Shown in pieces: positions 36,307-46,272 of a stretch of 64,000 nucleotides of DNA. Positions within the stretch are counted from its first letter, which is position 1; every line of letters starts with the position of its first letter. The stretch spans positions 59,907 to 123,906 of the forward strand of contig CAYSYA010000006.1 in assembly GCA_964435285.1 (NCBI GenBank). The letters are read 5' to 3'. The position numbers and the translations under genes are program-made. Origin of the DNA: GCA-2718035 sp964435285. GTDB taxonomy: Bacteria; Bacteroidota; Bacteroidia; Flavobacteriales; TMED113. The notes beneath the pieces were generated by a model. The model was not told the DNA's origin. It saw only the letters and a list, made by a program, of their open reading frames with translations, and did not search any database.

Positions 36307-37153
36307 TTATTTTACACAGATAACAAATTTTAAAAAATTGAAATATAAATAGATTTGGTTTTGCAGATAGAAGATTGTTCATTATTTTTTTTTCAAAGCA
36401 TGTAAATAAAAACAATAATAAATGATTTAGAAATAAAAAAGATATTATTTTATATGTTCTAATTAGTGAGATTTTTTTTAAATCGTATTCTTCACTCAAT
36501 AAGAATAGGTTCTTAATAGAATTTTTTGTTTTATCTATGTATTTTTTATTCGATTCTAATCCAATATGATTCAATGGATTTGCAATATGTTTAAATTTAT
36601 AATTCATTTTATTTAGTTCAATCCAGAAAATTGTGTCTTCGTGCCCATATCCTTTTATATTTTCATTGAATTTTATTTTTTCAAAAGTATATTTATGAAT
36701 TAAAAAATGGTGAGATGAGAATATATTTTTTTTTCTTTTGCTTTCTATTTTTATTCCATATTTCCAATGTAATATTTTTGAGTCACAGGGTTTATTTTTT
36801 TGATATTTTGTTGTTCCGTAGATTATTTGATGTTCATTCCCAATATTTCTTATATAATTTTGTATGAACTTTTCATTTATAATTTCAGAATCACAATCTA
36901 TGTATAAGAGCCAATTATACTTTGCTTTTTTTGCAAGAAAATTTCTAATTTTTGATCTTCCAATGTTTTTTTTTAATTGTATATAAAGTGTGTTTTTTAA
37001 GCTTTTAATTTCTTGATTTGAAAAAGTCTTTTCTGATCCGTCTTCTACACAAATAATTTCATATTGTTTTTTTGTTTTTTTGACTTGCTCACTAATTGAT
37101 TTTACCAATTCAATAATATCATAATTATAACATGGGATAAGAATTGACAACAT
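36293..37153 (-). CDS. family-2 glycosyltransferase
   Basis: The 286-residue GT-A protein has ILIPCYNYD at the start, CVEDGS at about 35-40, the DCDSE metal site near 93-97 and the acceptor block GYGHEDTIFWIEL. The C-terminus has hydrophobic stretches. It lies two bases after ftsE on the same strand, a pairing I recall from Flavobacteriia. Substrate is unknown. Confidence 0.87.
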   Translation of the reverse strand: MLSILIPCYNYDIIELVKSISEQVKKTKKQYEIICVEDGSEKTFSNQEIKSLKNTLYIQLKKNIGRSKIRNFLAKKAKYNWLLYIDCDSEIINEKFIQNYIRNIGNEHQIIYGTTKYQKNKPCDSKILHWKYGIKIESKRKKNIFSSHHFLIHKYTFEKIKFNENIKGYGHEDTIFWIELNKMNYKFKHIANPLNHIGLESNKKYIDKTKNSIKNLFLLSEEYDLKKISLIRTYKIISFLFLNHLLLFLFTCFEKKIMNNLLSAKPNLFIFQFFKICYLCKIIKDY

Positions 37154-37155
37154 TT

Positions 37156-37851
37156 TTAAAAAACTTTAGAATGTGGTGGTGTACTTGAAATTGTTTGATT
37201 ATAACAATACATCATTTTTGAGGGAAACCTATTAATTAGATAGTTGTCATGACAAATCATAATAACGGACCTATTTTGAGAGCTAATTTTTTTAAGTAAA
37301 TACATTATTTCTTCTGAAGTTTCAGGATCTAAATTTCTTGTTGGTTCGTCTGCTAAAATTAAAGATGGGTTATTAATTAATGCTCTAGCGATCGATACTC
37401 TTTGTTGTTCTCCTCCAGATAATTCAAATGGCATTTTTTGTCCCTTTGAATCCATTCCAACCGCTTTTAAAACCTCAAGTAATTTGTTGTTCATTTTTTC
37501 TTTGTTTTTCCATCCTGTGGCCTTCATTACAAAAAGCAAATTATTATTTACATTTCTGTCTTGTAAAAGTTGTAATCTTTGAAATACTATTCCAAGTTTT
37601 CTTCTTAATTCTGGTATTTGATTTTCTTTTATTTTAGATAAATTAAAACCCATTATTTGAGCGAATCCTTTTGTTAACGGGATATCAGCGTATAATGTTT
37701 CAAAAAGACTACTTTTTCCGCTACCAGTTTTTCCAATTAAATATATGAATTCACCTCTTTTAACAGTCAAATTTAAATTGCTTAATATTAATGTGTTGGA
37801 TCGATAAATATCTACATCTTTTAATTGTAAAATTGTCTCTGAATTTGTCAA
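37156..37851 (-). CDS. ftsE: cell-division ABC ATPase FtsE
   Basis: FtsE with FtsX controls septal peptidoglycan hydrolysis. The 231-residue protein has Walker A GKTGSGKS, the Q-loop VFQRLQLLQDR, the signature LSGGEQQR, Walker B LILADEP and an H-loop CHD. The D-loop region reads PTRNLDP where PTGNLDP is usual. No ftsX is adjacent, which is common in Flavobacteriia. It is divergent from gyrB, with about 100 bases between. Confidence 0.9.
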   Translation of the reverse strand: MTNSETILQLKDVDIYRSNTLILSNLNLTVKRGEFIYLIGKTGSGKSSLFETLYADIPLTKGFAQIMGFNLSKIKENQIPELRRKLGIVFQRLQLLQDRNVNNNLLFVMKATGWKNKEKMNNKLLEVLKAVGMDSKGQKMPFELSGGEQQRVSIARALINNPSLILADEPTRNLDPETSEEIMYLLKKISSQNRSVIMICHDNYLINRFPSKMMYCYNQTISSTPPHSKVF

Positions 37852-37891
37852 TTATATAATTGTTAATTAATTGTTGAATATATAAAAAAAA

Positions 37892-37946
37892 AAGGGTATG
37901 TAAATACATATTATTTTGTATATTCAAAATGAATAACAATACCCTT
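37892..37946. repeat. nested inverted repeats in the gyrB leader
   Basis: Outer arms AAGGGTAT (37892-37899) and ATACCCTT (37939-37946) are perfect 8-bp complements. Inside them ATTTTG (37913-37918) and CAAAAT (37925-37930) form a second perfect dyad around TATATT. The outer right arm ends four bases before the gyrB ATG. The inner left arm coincides with a TTATTTTG that resembles a -7 box. Confidence 0.6.
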
Positions 37947-37950
37947 AAAT

Positions 37951-39900
37951 ATGTCCGAAAATAATAAAAATTATTCAGCTGACAGTATACAAATATTAGA
38001 AGGTTTAGAAGCTGTCAGAAAAAGACCTGCAATGTATATTGGTGATGTTGGAACTAAAGGTCTCCATCACCTTGTCTATGAAGTAACTGATAACTCTATT
38101 GATGAAGCTCTAGCAGGCCATTGTAAAAATATAACTGTTACTATTAATGATGATAATTCTATTACTGTTTTAGACGATGGAAGGGGAATTCCTATTGGAA
38201 TGCATGAAAAGGAAAAGAAATCTGCTCTAGAAGTGGTAATGACAGTTTTACATGCTGGTGGAAAATTTGATAAAGATTCATATAAAGTTTCCGGGGGATT
38301 ACATGGAGTTGGTGTTTCTTGTGTCAATGCTTTATCAGAACATTTAATAGCTAGAGTCTATAGAGACGGAAAAATATATCAGCAAGAATATAAAATAGGT
38401 TCTCCATTATATCCTGTTAAAGAAGTAGGGGAAACAGATAAGAGAGGTACTGAGGTTACATTTTTACCCGATAAAACAATATTTTCTGTTACTACCTACG
38501 AATATGAAGTATTATGTAAAAGAATGAGAGAATTATCATTTTTGAATAAAGGTATTTCAATCAAAGTTGTAGATAAAAGAACCAAAGATGATAATGGAGA
38601 TTTTATAAGTGAGTCATTTTATTCTGAGGGGGGGTTGTCAGAATTTGTTAAATATATTGATTCAGCTCGTGAACAATTACTTAGTGATGTAATGTATATG
38701 GAGGGAGAAAAAAATGGGATTCCTGTTGAAATAGCACTTTCATATAATACAGGTTTTTCGGAGACGGTTCATTCTTATGTTAATAATATAAATACTCATG
38801 AAGGTGGAACGCATTTATCTGGTTTTCGTCGTGCTTTAACTAGAACATTAAAGTCTTACTCTGAAAAGTCAGGTTTTTTATCCAAAGAAAAGGTTACGAT
38901 TTCTGGTGATGATTTCAGAGAAGGTTTGACTGCAGTTGTTTCTGTAAAAGTTATGGAGCCTCAATTTGAAGGTCAAACAAAAACTAAGTTAGGTAACAGT
39001 GAAGTCATGGGTCCTGTTGACCAATTGGTTGGAGAAATGTTAAATAATTATCTTGAGGAAAATCCTAAAGATGCTAAAACTCTAGTTCAAAAAGTTATTT
39101 TAGCTGCAAAAGCTAGGCAAGCTGCTAGTCGTGCTAGGGAAATGGTGCAAAGAAAAAGTGTCTTATCTTCAACTAGTTTACCAGGTAAGTTAGCTGATTG
39201 TTCAGAAACTGACCCAGAAAAATGTGAAATCTATCTAGTGGAGGGAGATTCTGCGGGTGGTACGGCTAAACAGGGAAGAGATAGGCAATTTCAAGCGATT
39301 TTACCATTAAAAGGGAAAATTTTGAATGTTGAGAAAGCACTTCCGTTTAAAGTCTTTGAAAATGATCAAATTAAAAACCTATACACTGCACTAGGTGTAA
39401 CAGTTGGTACAGAGAACGATGAAAGAGAATTAAATTTAGAAAAACTTAGATATCATAAATTAATTATAATGTGTGATGCCGATGTTGACGGTAGTCATAT
39501 TGCCACATTAATATTAACTTTTCTTTTTAGGTATATGAAAAAATTAATTGAGGACGGATATGTTTATATAGCAACACCCCCATTATATTTACTAAAAAGA
39601 GGAACAACCACTAGATATTGTTTTGATGAAGATGAGAGGGAAAGAGTTGTGAAAGAACTAACCAATGGTAAAGAAAATGTAAATGTTAGTATTCAACGTT
39701 ACAAAGGGTTAGGAGAAATGAATGCTGAACAACTTTGGGAAACTACAATGAATCCAGAAGCAAGAAAGTTAAAACAAGTTACTATTGATTATGAAACTTC
39801 CGACCCTGATGGATGTTTTTCAAGATTAATGGGAGATGATGTTGAGCCAAGAAGAAAATTTATTGAAGAGAGAGCTACTTATGCAAAAATTGATGTATAG
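37951..39900 (+). CDS. gyrB: DNA gyrase subunit B
   Basis: GyrB is the ATPase subunit of gyrase. The 649-residue protein has the GHKL ATPase (YIGDVG, DNSIDEALAG, DDGRGIP, GGLHGVG), the transducer domain, and the TOPRIM motifs EGDSAGG and DADVDGSH. The C-terminus ends with the usual RRKFIEERA. Length fits the short Bacteroidota GyrB. In many Flavobacteriia mdh follows directly; here a large secreted-protein gene lies between them on the other strand. Confidence 0.97.
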   Translation: MSENNKNYSADSIQILEGLEAVRKRPAMYIGDVGTKGLHHLVYEVTDNSIDEALAGHCKNITVTINDDNSITVLDDGRGIPIGMHEKEKKSALEVVMTVLHAGGKFDKDSYKVSGGLHGVGVSCVNALSEHLIARVYRDGKIYQQEYKIGSPLYPVKEVGETDKRGTEVTFLPDKTIFSVTTYEYEVLCKRMRELSFLNKGISIKVVDKRTKDDNGDFISESFYSEGGLSEFVKYIDSAREQLLSDVMYMEGEKNGIPVEIALSYNTGFSETVHSYVNNINTHEGGTHLSGFRRALTRTLKSYSEKSGFLSKEKVTISGDDFREGLTAVVSVKVMEPQFEGQTKTKLGNSEVMGPVDQLVGEMLNNYLEENPKDAKTLVQKVILAAKARQAASRAREMVQRKSVLSSTSLPGKLADCSETDPEKCEIYLVEGDSAGGTAKQGRDRQFQAILPLKGKILNVEKALPFKVFENDQIKNLYTALGVTVGTENDERELNLEKLRYHKLIIMCDADVDGSHIATLILTFLFRYMKKLIEDGYVYIATPPLYLLKRGTTTRYCFDEDERERVVKELTNGKENVNVSIQRYKGLGEMNAEQLWETTMNPEARKLKQVTIDYETSDPDGCFSRLMGDDVEPRRKFIEERATYAKIDV

Positions 39901-39906
39901 ATTACG

Positions 39907-39930
39907 ATAGTTTTACTTTACTAAAACTAT
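39907..39930. terminator. possible bidirectional terminator hairpin
   Basis: ATAGTTTTA (39907-39915) and TAAAACTAT (39922-39930) are perfect 9-bp arms with a six-base loop between the convergent gyrB and the T9SS cargo gene. It overlaps the last codons of the cargo gene. There is no T-tract after it, so the assignment is weak. Confidence 0.4.
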
Positions 39931-42663
39931 ATCACCTCTTTCTTGCTTGTCTATCCCTCTTCGTGTTTTGTATGTGATTTTATAGGTATATACGGCTTGA
40001 GGTAAATCCTCTCCTTTGAATGTCCCATCCCACGATTCGTCATAATTATTTGTTTTGAATACAATATCACCCCATCTATTAAATATATTTATTTCATAAG
40101 TTTCATAGTCAATATCAGTTAATATTGGAGCAAATAAATCATTAACCCCGTCACCATTAGGGCTAAAAGCATTTGGGGAATATGAATAATATTCCTCTAA
40201 AACATTAATTGTTTTCATAACACTTTGTTCACAGTTGTTTTCATCAGTTACAGTAAGCCATACATAATATAACCCTGGATTAGAATACAGATGTGATGGG
40301 TTTTGTTCATTTGATATTGTACCGTCTCCAAATTCCCATATCCAAGATTCAATTTGAAAGTTAAAATTTGGGTCGGTACTTGAATTATCATAAAAATTGA
40401 CAGGTTCATTGGATAACATAAATTCATAAGATGATGCAGTAAAATCACATGTAGGACCATCAATATATTCAATAATAATATTATCAGAAATCATACAATT
40501 GTTGGCATCATTTATAGTTAATTCATAACTACCAGATGAAACATTTATTAAGTCAACTTGATTGCTAGAAAATGATTCAGGCCCAATCCAATTGTACGAT
40601 ATTGGTGAAGTCCCACCAAATGTTTGTACAAAAGTCGAGCCTCCTGTTCCACAAATTTCAGGAGTTTCTTCTATGATTAGCTCAAGCTCTTGCGGCTCAG
40701 ATAATGTAAGATTAATGAATGCTTCACACCCATTTAAGTCAGATAAATACATTGTGTATAGTCCTGAGGAGAGATTTGAAATATCTTCCAAGTTACTAGT
40801 GAATCCATTTGGACCATCCCAACTGATTGAGTAAGGAGAGCTTCCTCCATTTATATTTAAATCAATAAACCCATCATTTCCATCATCACATGAAATTTCA
40901 TAACCATTATAATTTGAAGTTGAGAAATCTATGGAGATACCTGCGTCTTCAGAAATTTCTATTATTTGAGATGAGCTACAATCATTTTCATCACTTACCG
41001 TCAATGTATATGTTCCACCAGCAAGATTTGCTATGTCTTCTTGATTGGAGAGAAATCCATTGTCTCCAAACCATGAAAAAGTGTAATTACCAGTTCCTCC
41101 ATTCACCGAAATATTTACACTTCCATCATTTGCGTCAGCACATGTTACATCTTCAGACGTTGCTTGAATGATTATTTCTTCTGGTTCAGAAATATCAAAA
41201 AAGATTTCATCTCCCTCAGTCAGGCAACCGTTTTGATCTATTCCTGTAAAATAATATTCTCCAGGCCCTAGATTATTGAAGGTAACCATTGATCCTTGAT
41301 TTAAATTAGTTTGCTCTTCAACAATCAAACCCGAATTAATCTCACCTACAAACACTGTGAAAGGGTTTGTTCCCCCGTTAAGTACAAGATTTAAACTTCC
41401 ATTATTTTCATTAAAACAACTGCTGTTTATTGTAGTAAAATCATCAACTATTTGCTCAGGTTCAGTTAAGGAAACTAACTGATTATCTGTACATCCAAAT
41501 TCATTTTCTACATAAATATTAAATTCTCCTCCATTTAAATTATTGACTGAAAAGTTGTTATCATTTTGAATAGAACCAAAATCTATTAAATTATTTTGTT
41601 CATCTGTAACTTGGTATTCCCAGTTTCCATTCGCTGGAAGGGCTACATTTATTAATCCATCTCCGGATTGAAAACAGGTGGGGTTTTGGTAATTTGTAGT
41701 TATTTCAGTAGGTTCAAAATTGATAAATACCTCATCACCCTCAATTCCTCCTTCAAATCCACACCAATCACCAGCAGAACCACACAAAGAAGCGCCAGCA
41801 GTATAAACAACAGTTTCTCCGTTTTGAGATACTGGAGTTACATCAATGGAACTACCATATCCAATGATATTTCCATTATTATCTTGCCAAATAATGTCAT
41901 CACCAGCTACAGCAGGAGCAAAGGTTATATTTTGAATTGTATAATCATTAGGTCCGTTTGGAGTGAAACTCCAACCATCATTTTCACATGTCCATTGGTT
42001 TGGGTAGTTTCTCTCAATGCCATCTAAACCTGTAACGATATTAGCAATTGTTCCTGTGGAATTATGAAGACCATGAATAGCAGCGCCATCATTCCAAGTT
42101 GTACATAATACTTTTTGAGCTATATGAGTTTCGATAATATTTGTTCCTTCAAATAATTTAATTTGACTGGTGTAGCATATGTCTGTACAGGAAAACATAG
42201 GAATTCCGCAAAAAGACGCAATAAACACTCTATTTGGTGCTTCACCAGTAGTGGCATACTGTATAGTTCCATTTCCATTAACACCTGGGTAAATATCTTG
42301 CCAAGGACATAATATTGAGTTTAATGGACAATCAAAATTATTTGGTGCTGGATCTGTAATAGTCCAGTCTGAATAATTATTTGCATTTGCAATATTGAAT
42401 GTTAAATGATTATTAGAGGATAAAACAACTTGATTGTAAGTATTACCATAAAAAACAAAATCAAATCCAATGTCAATTACTCCGCCATAAGTATCATCTG
42501 AATAAATACCGGAATCTGTTAAATCTACATTAAAAGATTCTGCGGTAAGAGTTAGCGTTACTTCTCCAGATGCGCTTTCGCATAATGTTGTATCACCCTC
42601 TGCGACTACTTGACAAAAACAAAAATTAAATTGTAAAAAAATTAATAAATAAATATACTTCAT
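39913..42663 (-). CDS. T9SS type-B cargo: SprB-like repeats, PKD domain, gliding-type C-terminus
   Basis: This 916-residue secreted protein has a signal peptide (ending FCFCQ) and an N-terminal beta domain (about 25-330) with many Cys and Trp. Several SprB-type repeats follow (about 345-735), with motifs such as GSVNISVNGGTGNYTFSW and ISNLSSGLYTMYLSDLNGC. A PKD domain (WIWEFGDGTISNEQNPSH) comes next, and a CHU_C C-terminal domain (FSPNGDGVND, INIFNRWGDIVF, VYTYKI) that targets type-B cargo to T9SS. It is probably a surface adhesin. It lies opposite to gyrB and mdh and is the only gene between them. Confidence 0.92.
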   Translation of the reverse strand: MKYIYLLIFLQFNFCFCQVVAEGDTTLCESASGEVTLTLTAESFNVDLTDSGIYSDDTYGGVIDIGFDFVFYGNTYNQVVLSSNNHLTFNIANANNYSDWTITDPAPNNFDCPLNSILCPWQDIYPGVNGNGTIQYATTGEAPNRVFIASFCGIPMFSCTDICYTSQIKLFEGTNIIETHIAQKVLCTTWNDGAAIHGLHNSTGTIANIVTGLDGIERNYPNQWTCENDGWSFTPNGPNDYTIQNITFAPAVAGDDIIWQDNNGNIIGYGSSIDVTPVSQNGETVVYTAGASLCGSAGDWCGFEGGIEGDEVFINFEPTEITTNYQNPTCFQSGDGLINVALPANGNWEYQVTDEQNNLIDFGSIQNDNNFSVNNLNGGEFNIYVENEFGCTDNQLVSLTEPEQIVDDFTTINSSCFNENNGSLNLVLNGGTNPFTVFVGEINSGLIVEEQTNLNQGSMVTFNNLGPGEYYFTGIDQNGCLTEGDEIFFDISEPEEIIIQATSEDVTCADANDGSVNISVNGGTGNYTFSWFGDNGFLSNQEDIANLAGGTYTLTVSDENDCSSSQIIEISEDAGISIDFSTSNYNGYEISCDDGNDGFIDLNINGGSSPYSISWDGPNGFTSNLEDISNLSSGLYTMYLSDLNGCEAFINLTLSEPQELELIIEETPEICGTGGSTFVQTFGGTSPISYNWIGPESFSSNQVDLINVSSGSYELTINDANNCMISDNIIIEYIDGPTCDFTASSYEFMLSNEPVNFYDNSSTDPNFNFQIESWIWEFGDGTISNEQNPSHLYSNPGLYYVWLTVTDENNCEQSVMKTINVLEEYYSYSPNAFSPNGDGVNDLFAPILTDIDYETYEINIFNRWGDIVFKTNNYDESWDGTFKGEDLPQAVYTYKITYKTRRGIDKQERGDIVLVK

Positions 42664-42837
42664 AAATCATGTGTTAGGCATAGATAGTAAAAGGAGGGTC
42701 TCTATCGTTAATAATTATAAATTTAAAAAATTGTTTCAATAAGATGAAATTTATAGTTAAAATTTACATAATAAAAAATATCTTTATTATTGCTATTTTG
42801 TAGTTGAAATATTAATTAAATTCGAAAAAAAAAAAAT
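42664..42837. other. 174-base divergent spacer between T9SS cargo gene and mdh
   Basis: The spacer is strongly AT-rich. I see a short hairpin-like GATAG...CTATC around 42683-42706 and an isolated AAGGAGG at 42691-42697 with no start codon behind it. No clear TAnnTTTG box is visible for either gene. It must hold both promoters, but I cannot place them. Confidence 0.4.
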
Positions 42838-43776
42838 ATGAAAGTAACAGTAGTTGGTGCTGGTGCGGTTGGAGCAAGCTGCGCAGAATATATAGCCATA
42901 AAAAACTTTGCGTCAGAAGTTGTTTTGTTAGATATTAAACAAAATTTTGCTGAAGGAAAAGCAATGGATTTAATGCAAACAGCTTCTTTGAATAATTTTG
43001 ACACTAGAATTATTGGTAGTACTAATGATTACTCTAAAACATCTGGAAGTAGTATTGCAGTAATCACCAGTGGGATTCCTAGAAAACCGGGAATGACAAG
43101 AGAAGAGTTAATTGGAATAAATGCGGGAATTGTTAAAGAAGTTGCTCAAAATCTTATAAAATATTCTCCGGATGTTACAATAATAATTGTAAGTAATCCT
43201 ATGGATACCATGACATATCTAACTCAAAAAATAACAAATCTGCCAAAAAATAGAATCATAGGTATGGGTGGTGCGTTAGATAGTGCAAGATTTAAGTACA
43301 GATTAAGTGAAGCTTTAGAATGTCCTAGTTCAGACGTTTCAGGTATGGTTATCGGAGGGCACAGTGATAAAGGAATGGTTCCATTAACTCGTTTGGCTAC
43401 AAGAAATAGTGTCAATATATCCAAATTTTTATCTGCAGAAAGAATAGAAAAGGTAAAGCAAGATACAAAGATTGGAGGGGCAACTTTAACTTCTATGTTA
43501 GGTACGTCTGCTTGGTATGCACCCGGTGCAGCTGTCTCATCTTTGGTTCATGCTATTTCTTGTGATCAGAAAAAAATGTTTCCTTGTTCAGTTATGTTAG
43601 ATGGGGAATATGGGTTCAGTGATGTTTGTATTGGTGTTCCAGTTATATTAGGCAAAAATGGAATTGAAAGAATTATAGAAATAGATTTAACTGAGGATGA
43701 GAAAAGCTTATTATCTAATTCGGTAGATTCTGTGAAAAAAACTAATAAAACATTAATGGATTTAAATCTATTTTAA
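42838..43776 (+). CDS. mdh: malate dehydrogenase
   Basis: It is the NAD-dependent malate dehydrogenase of the citric acid cycle. The 312-residue LDH-like protein has GAGAVG at residues 7-12, the substrate loop RKPGMTR (82-88), SNPMDTMTY and the catalytic His in GGHSD (H175). Asp32 after VVLL fits NAD preference. It starts after a run of A bases. Its stop shares the palindrome TTAA with the stop of the convergent secreted-protein gene. Confidence 0.97.
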   Translation: MKVTVVGAGAVGASCAEYIAIKNFASEVVLLDIKQNFAEGKAMDLMQTASLNNFDTRIIGSTNDYSKTSGSSIAVITSGIPRKPGMTREELIGINAGIVKEVAQNLIKYSPDVTIIIVSNPMDTMTYLTQKITNLPKNRIIGMGGALDSARFKYRLSEALECPSSDVSGMVIGGHSDKGMVPLTRLATRNSVNISKFLSAERIEKVKQDTKIGGATLTSMLGTSAWYAPGAAVSSLVHAISCDQKKMFPCSVMLDGEYGFSDVCIGVPVILGKNGIERIIEIDLTEDEKSLLSNSVDSVKKTNKTLMDLNLF

Positions 43777-46136
43777 TTCTTTATGACTAGTTTTTGAGAT
43801 TTAATAATTTGATCGTCACTTTTTACATGTAAGATATAAATTCCAGGACTTTTGTCTTGTAAATCTAAGGTAATTACTTTTTGACTAGCCGTCTCTTTTT
43901 TTATTAATTTACCAGTTAATGAAAAAATACTAATTATTATTTCTGAATTTAAATTATGTTCTAGAGTAAAAATACCAGAATTGGGATTTGGAAAAATATT
44001 AAAATTTTCTTTGGATGAGATTTCTGTATTTTGAACATTGAATTCATCGCCAAAGAATAGTTCTAGTCCTCCGCTAGCATTTCCTCTTATCAAATCAATT
44101 TTATTATCATTGTTTATATCATTAATTGCTACAGAAGAATGAATACAATTTAAGTTGGGTAGAATATTATCGGAAAAAAAGTTGTAAAAGCCAAGTAAGT
44201 TATCTTCAATGTTGTTATACAAATAAACTTTTCCGCTCTCTGTTCCAACAGCTAGATGGTACTCATTTTCATGTTCAAATACATGAGGGGATGTATATGC
44301 AGTAGTAAAGACTTGATCCATTAAGTTTATTCCTCCTAAACTTTTTATAACAATACCATCAGGAGTTGTGAATTCAGGGGTTGCGTCTAAAAAAAATGGA
44401 ATTTGATCAATTAAACCAGTGTTTTCAAAATAATTAATTCCATTCAACACACCATTGTCAATTCCTGATCTTTCACCAATAACTAAATCTAATAGTCCGT
44501 CTCTATTTAAGTCTACTAATTGTGGAGTAGAAAAACTTCCCACATCAATCCCAGTATCAATAATTTGATCAATATCTTGAGAATAAATAGGTAAAGGGCT
44601 TGATATACCATTTTCAGTATTTAAGGCTAGCACTATAAATATTTTTCCACTCGAATCACCAAAAACTAAGTCAATATCACCATCTAAATCTAAATCTCCA
44701 AAAGTAGGATGAATACTTTCAATCGAAGCTATATCACCCATCACGGAAAGATTCCCAAAATCGTTATTTATTGAATCTTCGTAATATTTAGTAAATATTG
44801 GAACAGTTTCAGTACCAATATTTTTGTAAAATGATAGTCTTGAGTTATAATTTGCTTCATCGTAATAACCTTTATTACCAATAATTAAATCCAACAAGCC
44901 ATCAGTGTCTAAATCAAATAATATTGGTTTAGAATTACTCCCAACATCAATCATGTTCTCTATCATAAAATCATTTTGAGTGTATTGGAATTGAAACATG
45001 TTTTCACCATTTTCGTACCAAAAGGAATCATCAGTCTGGTAAGTTATGTTTTTATAAAACAAACAATTATTTTTATTTTCAGAAATATTATTTCCATTTG
45101 GACTAATAATTAAATCTTTCCACCCATCTTTATCAACGTCTAAATAAAAGCAAGCCGGGAAGAGAGGGAGGTCAACTGGAGAATCATAGTTTGGGAAATT
45201 AGTATCCTGATCAATCATTAAGGCTTCTTCAGGAGTTCCATTATTTAGAACCATTACAATATTTGAGTAGGAAATATCACCAAGTAATAATTCCATTGTA
45301 TTTTGTGGATTTATATCAAGTTGTTGTTGTGGGTTTAAATCAAGAGCGAGTAGGGTCGATCCAGCATGAACTCTTAATGGGTCTACATCAGTGGTTTGAC
45401 AATTTTCGTCTAAAAATAAAGTCAAATTATTATCTGTAAAGTTTTCTTGAAATTGTCCCCAACAATTCTCTGTTCTATGTAAGTCAATAGTGTTACATGT
45501 ATTATACAGCTCCATAGATTTATTTTGATGAAAATATACGTTTGTACCTTCCGGATTAAATGATAAAATATCAATATCACAATCTCCATCAATGTCAGTG
45601 ATAGCTGGTAAATCTACTCCGCTTACGTAAAGGTTTGTTGGTCCAAAACCAGCATCAGAGTCCAATATTTTTGTAAATTCGAAAGATAGTGTTTCAACAG
45701 ATGTATTTGTAAAGAGGGCAATACTATTATTGTTACTAGTAAAAATATCTTCTTTACCGTCTTGATTGTAGTCTACTAATAAAACCCAATTATTTAAGGC
45801 AAAATCACCGGGAAAATTTTCTATGTATTCAGGTCTGTAAATATAGTCATTTATGTTTTGATCAAATACCATGGGTATAATTTTATTGCCACTTCGAGAT
45901 CCATTTTTTCCAGAACGATCAAAAATAAAAATGTCTTTTTCTCCATCCATATTTAGATCTATTTCAGAAAATTGGCAAAAATTTAAACCACCTGACCATG
46001 GGTTTAGTAATAAACTAGATTCATTAATATTTTCAAAAACCTGGATTTCATTACTTTGGATAAAGTTAATTTGTGCAACAGCGGTGTTAATTAAACTCTG
46101 TAAGACTATTGTAAAAGCGAAAATAATTTTATTCAT
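43773..46136 (-). CDS. T9SS type-A cargo with FG-GAP/VCBS repeats
   Basis: This 787-residue secreted protein has a signal peptide (ending TAVAQ) and at least eight FG-GAP-like calcium loops, for example DLNMDGEKDIFIFD, DVDKDGWKDLIIS, DLDLDGDIDLVFGD and DINNDNKIDLIRGN. These fit a beta-propeller. The last 75 residues are a type-A T9SS sorting domain (FNIFPNPNSGIFTL and a final KSQKLVIKN). It is probably surface-attached or released. Position between mdh and secDF, on the opposite strand, parallels the other cargo gene. Confidence 0.92.
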   Translation of the reverse strand: MNKIIFAFTIVLQSLINTAVAQINFIQSNEIQVFENINESSLLLNPWSGGLNFCQFSEIDLNMDGEKDIFIFDRSGKNGSRSGNKIIPMVFDQNINDYIYRPEYIENFPGDFALNNWVLLVDYNQDGKEDIFTSNNNSIALFTNTSVETLSFEFTKILDSDAGFGPTNLYVSGVDLPAITDIDGDCDIDILSFNPEGTNVYFHQNKSMELYNTCNTIDLHRTENCWGQFQENFTDNNLTLFLDENCQTTDVDPLRVHAGSTLLALDLNPQQQLDINPQNTMELLLGDISYSNIVMVLNNGTPEEALMIDQDTNFPNYDSPVDLPLFPACFYLDVDKDGWKDLIISPNGNNISENKNNCLFYKNITYQTDDSFWYENGENMFQFQYTQNDFMIENMIDVGSNSKPILFDLDTDGLLDLIIGNKGYYDEANYNSRLSFYKNIGTETVPIFTKYYEDSINNDFGNLSVMGDIASIESIHPTFGDLDLDGDIDLVFGDSSGKIFIVLALNTENGISSPLPIYSQDIDQIIDTGIDVGSFSTPQLVDLNRDGLLDLVIGERSGIDNGVLNGINYFENTGLIDQIPFFLDATPEFTTPDGIVIKSLGGINLMDQVFTTAYTSPHVFEHENEYHLAVGTESGKVYLYNNIEDNLLGFYNFFSDNILPNLNCIHSSVAINDINNDNKIDLIRGNASGGLELFFGDEFNVQNTEISSKENFNIFPNPNSGIFTLEHNLNSEIIISIFSLTGKLIKKETASQKVITLDLQDKSPGIYILHVKSDDQIIKSQKLVIKN

Positions 46137-46239
46137 ATTATAAAGTTACGATAAATATATTCTTATAACTTAGTATTTAATCAAGATATATACTTTTACT
46201 TTTTCTCATATAATAATAAGTTTATTTAAATTTAAATCA

Positions 46240-46247
46240 TATATTTG
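46240..46247 (+). promoter_or_regulatory. -7 box of secDF
   Basis: TATATTTG is a perfect TAnnTTTG, followed by C. The secDF ATG is 26 bases downstream. No TTTG is found at the -33 position. Confidence 0.6.
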
Positions 46248-46272
46248 CGTTCATTTTTAAATGTGTTAAAAG

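Noticed and set aside
40890..41171. Open frame of 93 codons opposite the T9SS type-B cargo gene
   Set aside because: It is antisense to SprB-like repeats, has a low-complexity His/Leu-rich product and no promoter; a shadow of the real gene.
42691..42697. AAGGAGG, a perfect Shine-Dalgarno-like string on the plus strand
   Set aside because: No start codon with an open frame follows within reach, and genes in this window do not use such sites. Taken as chance or part of the small GATAG/CTATC hairpin.
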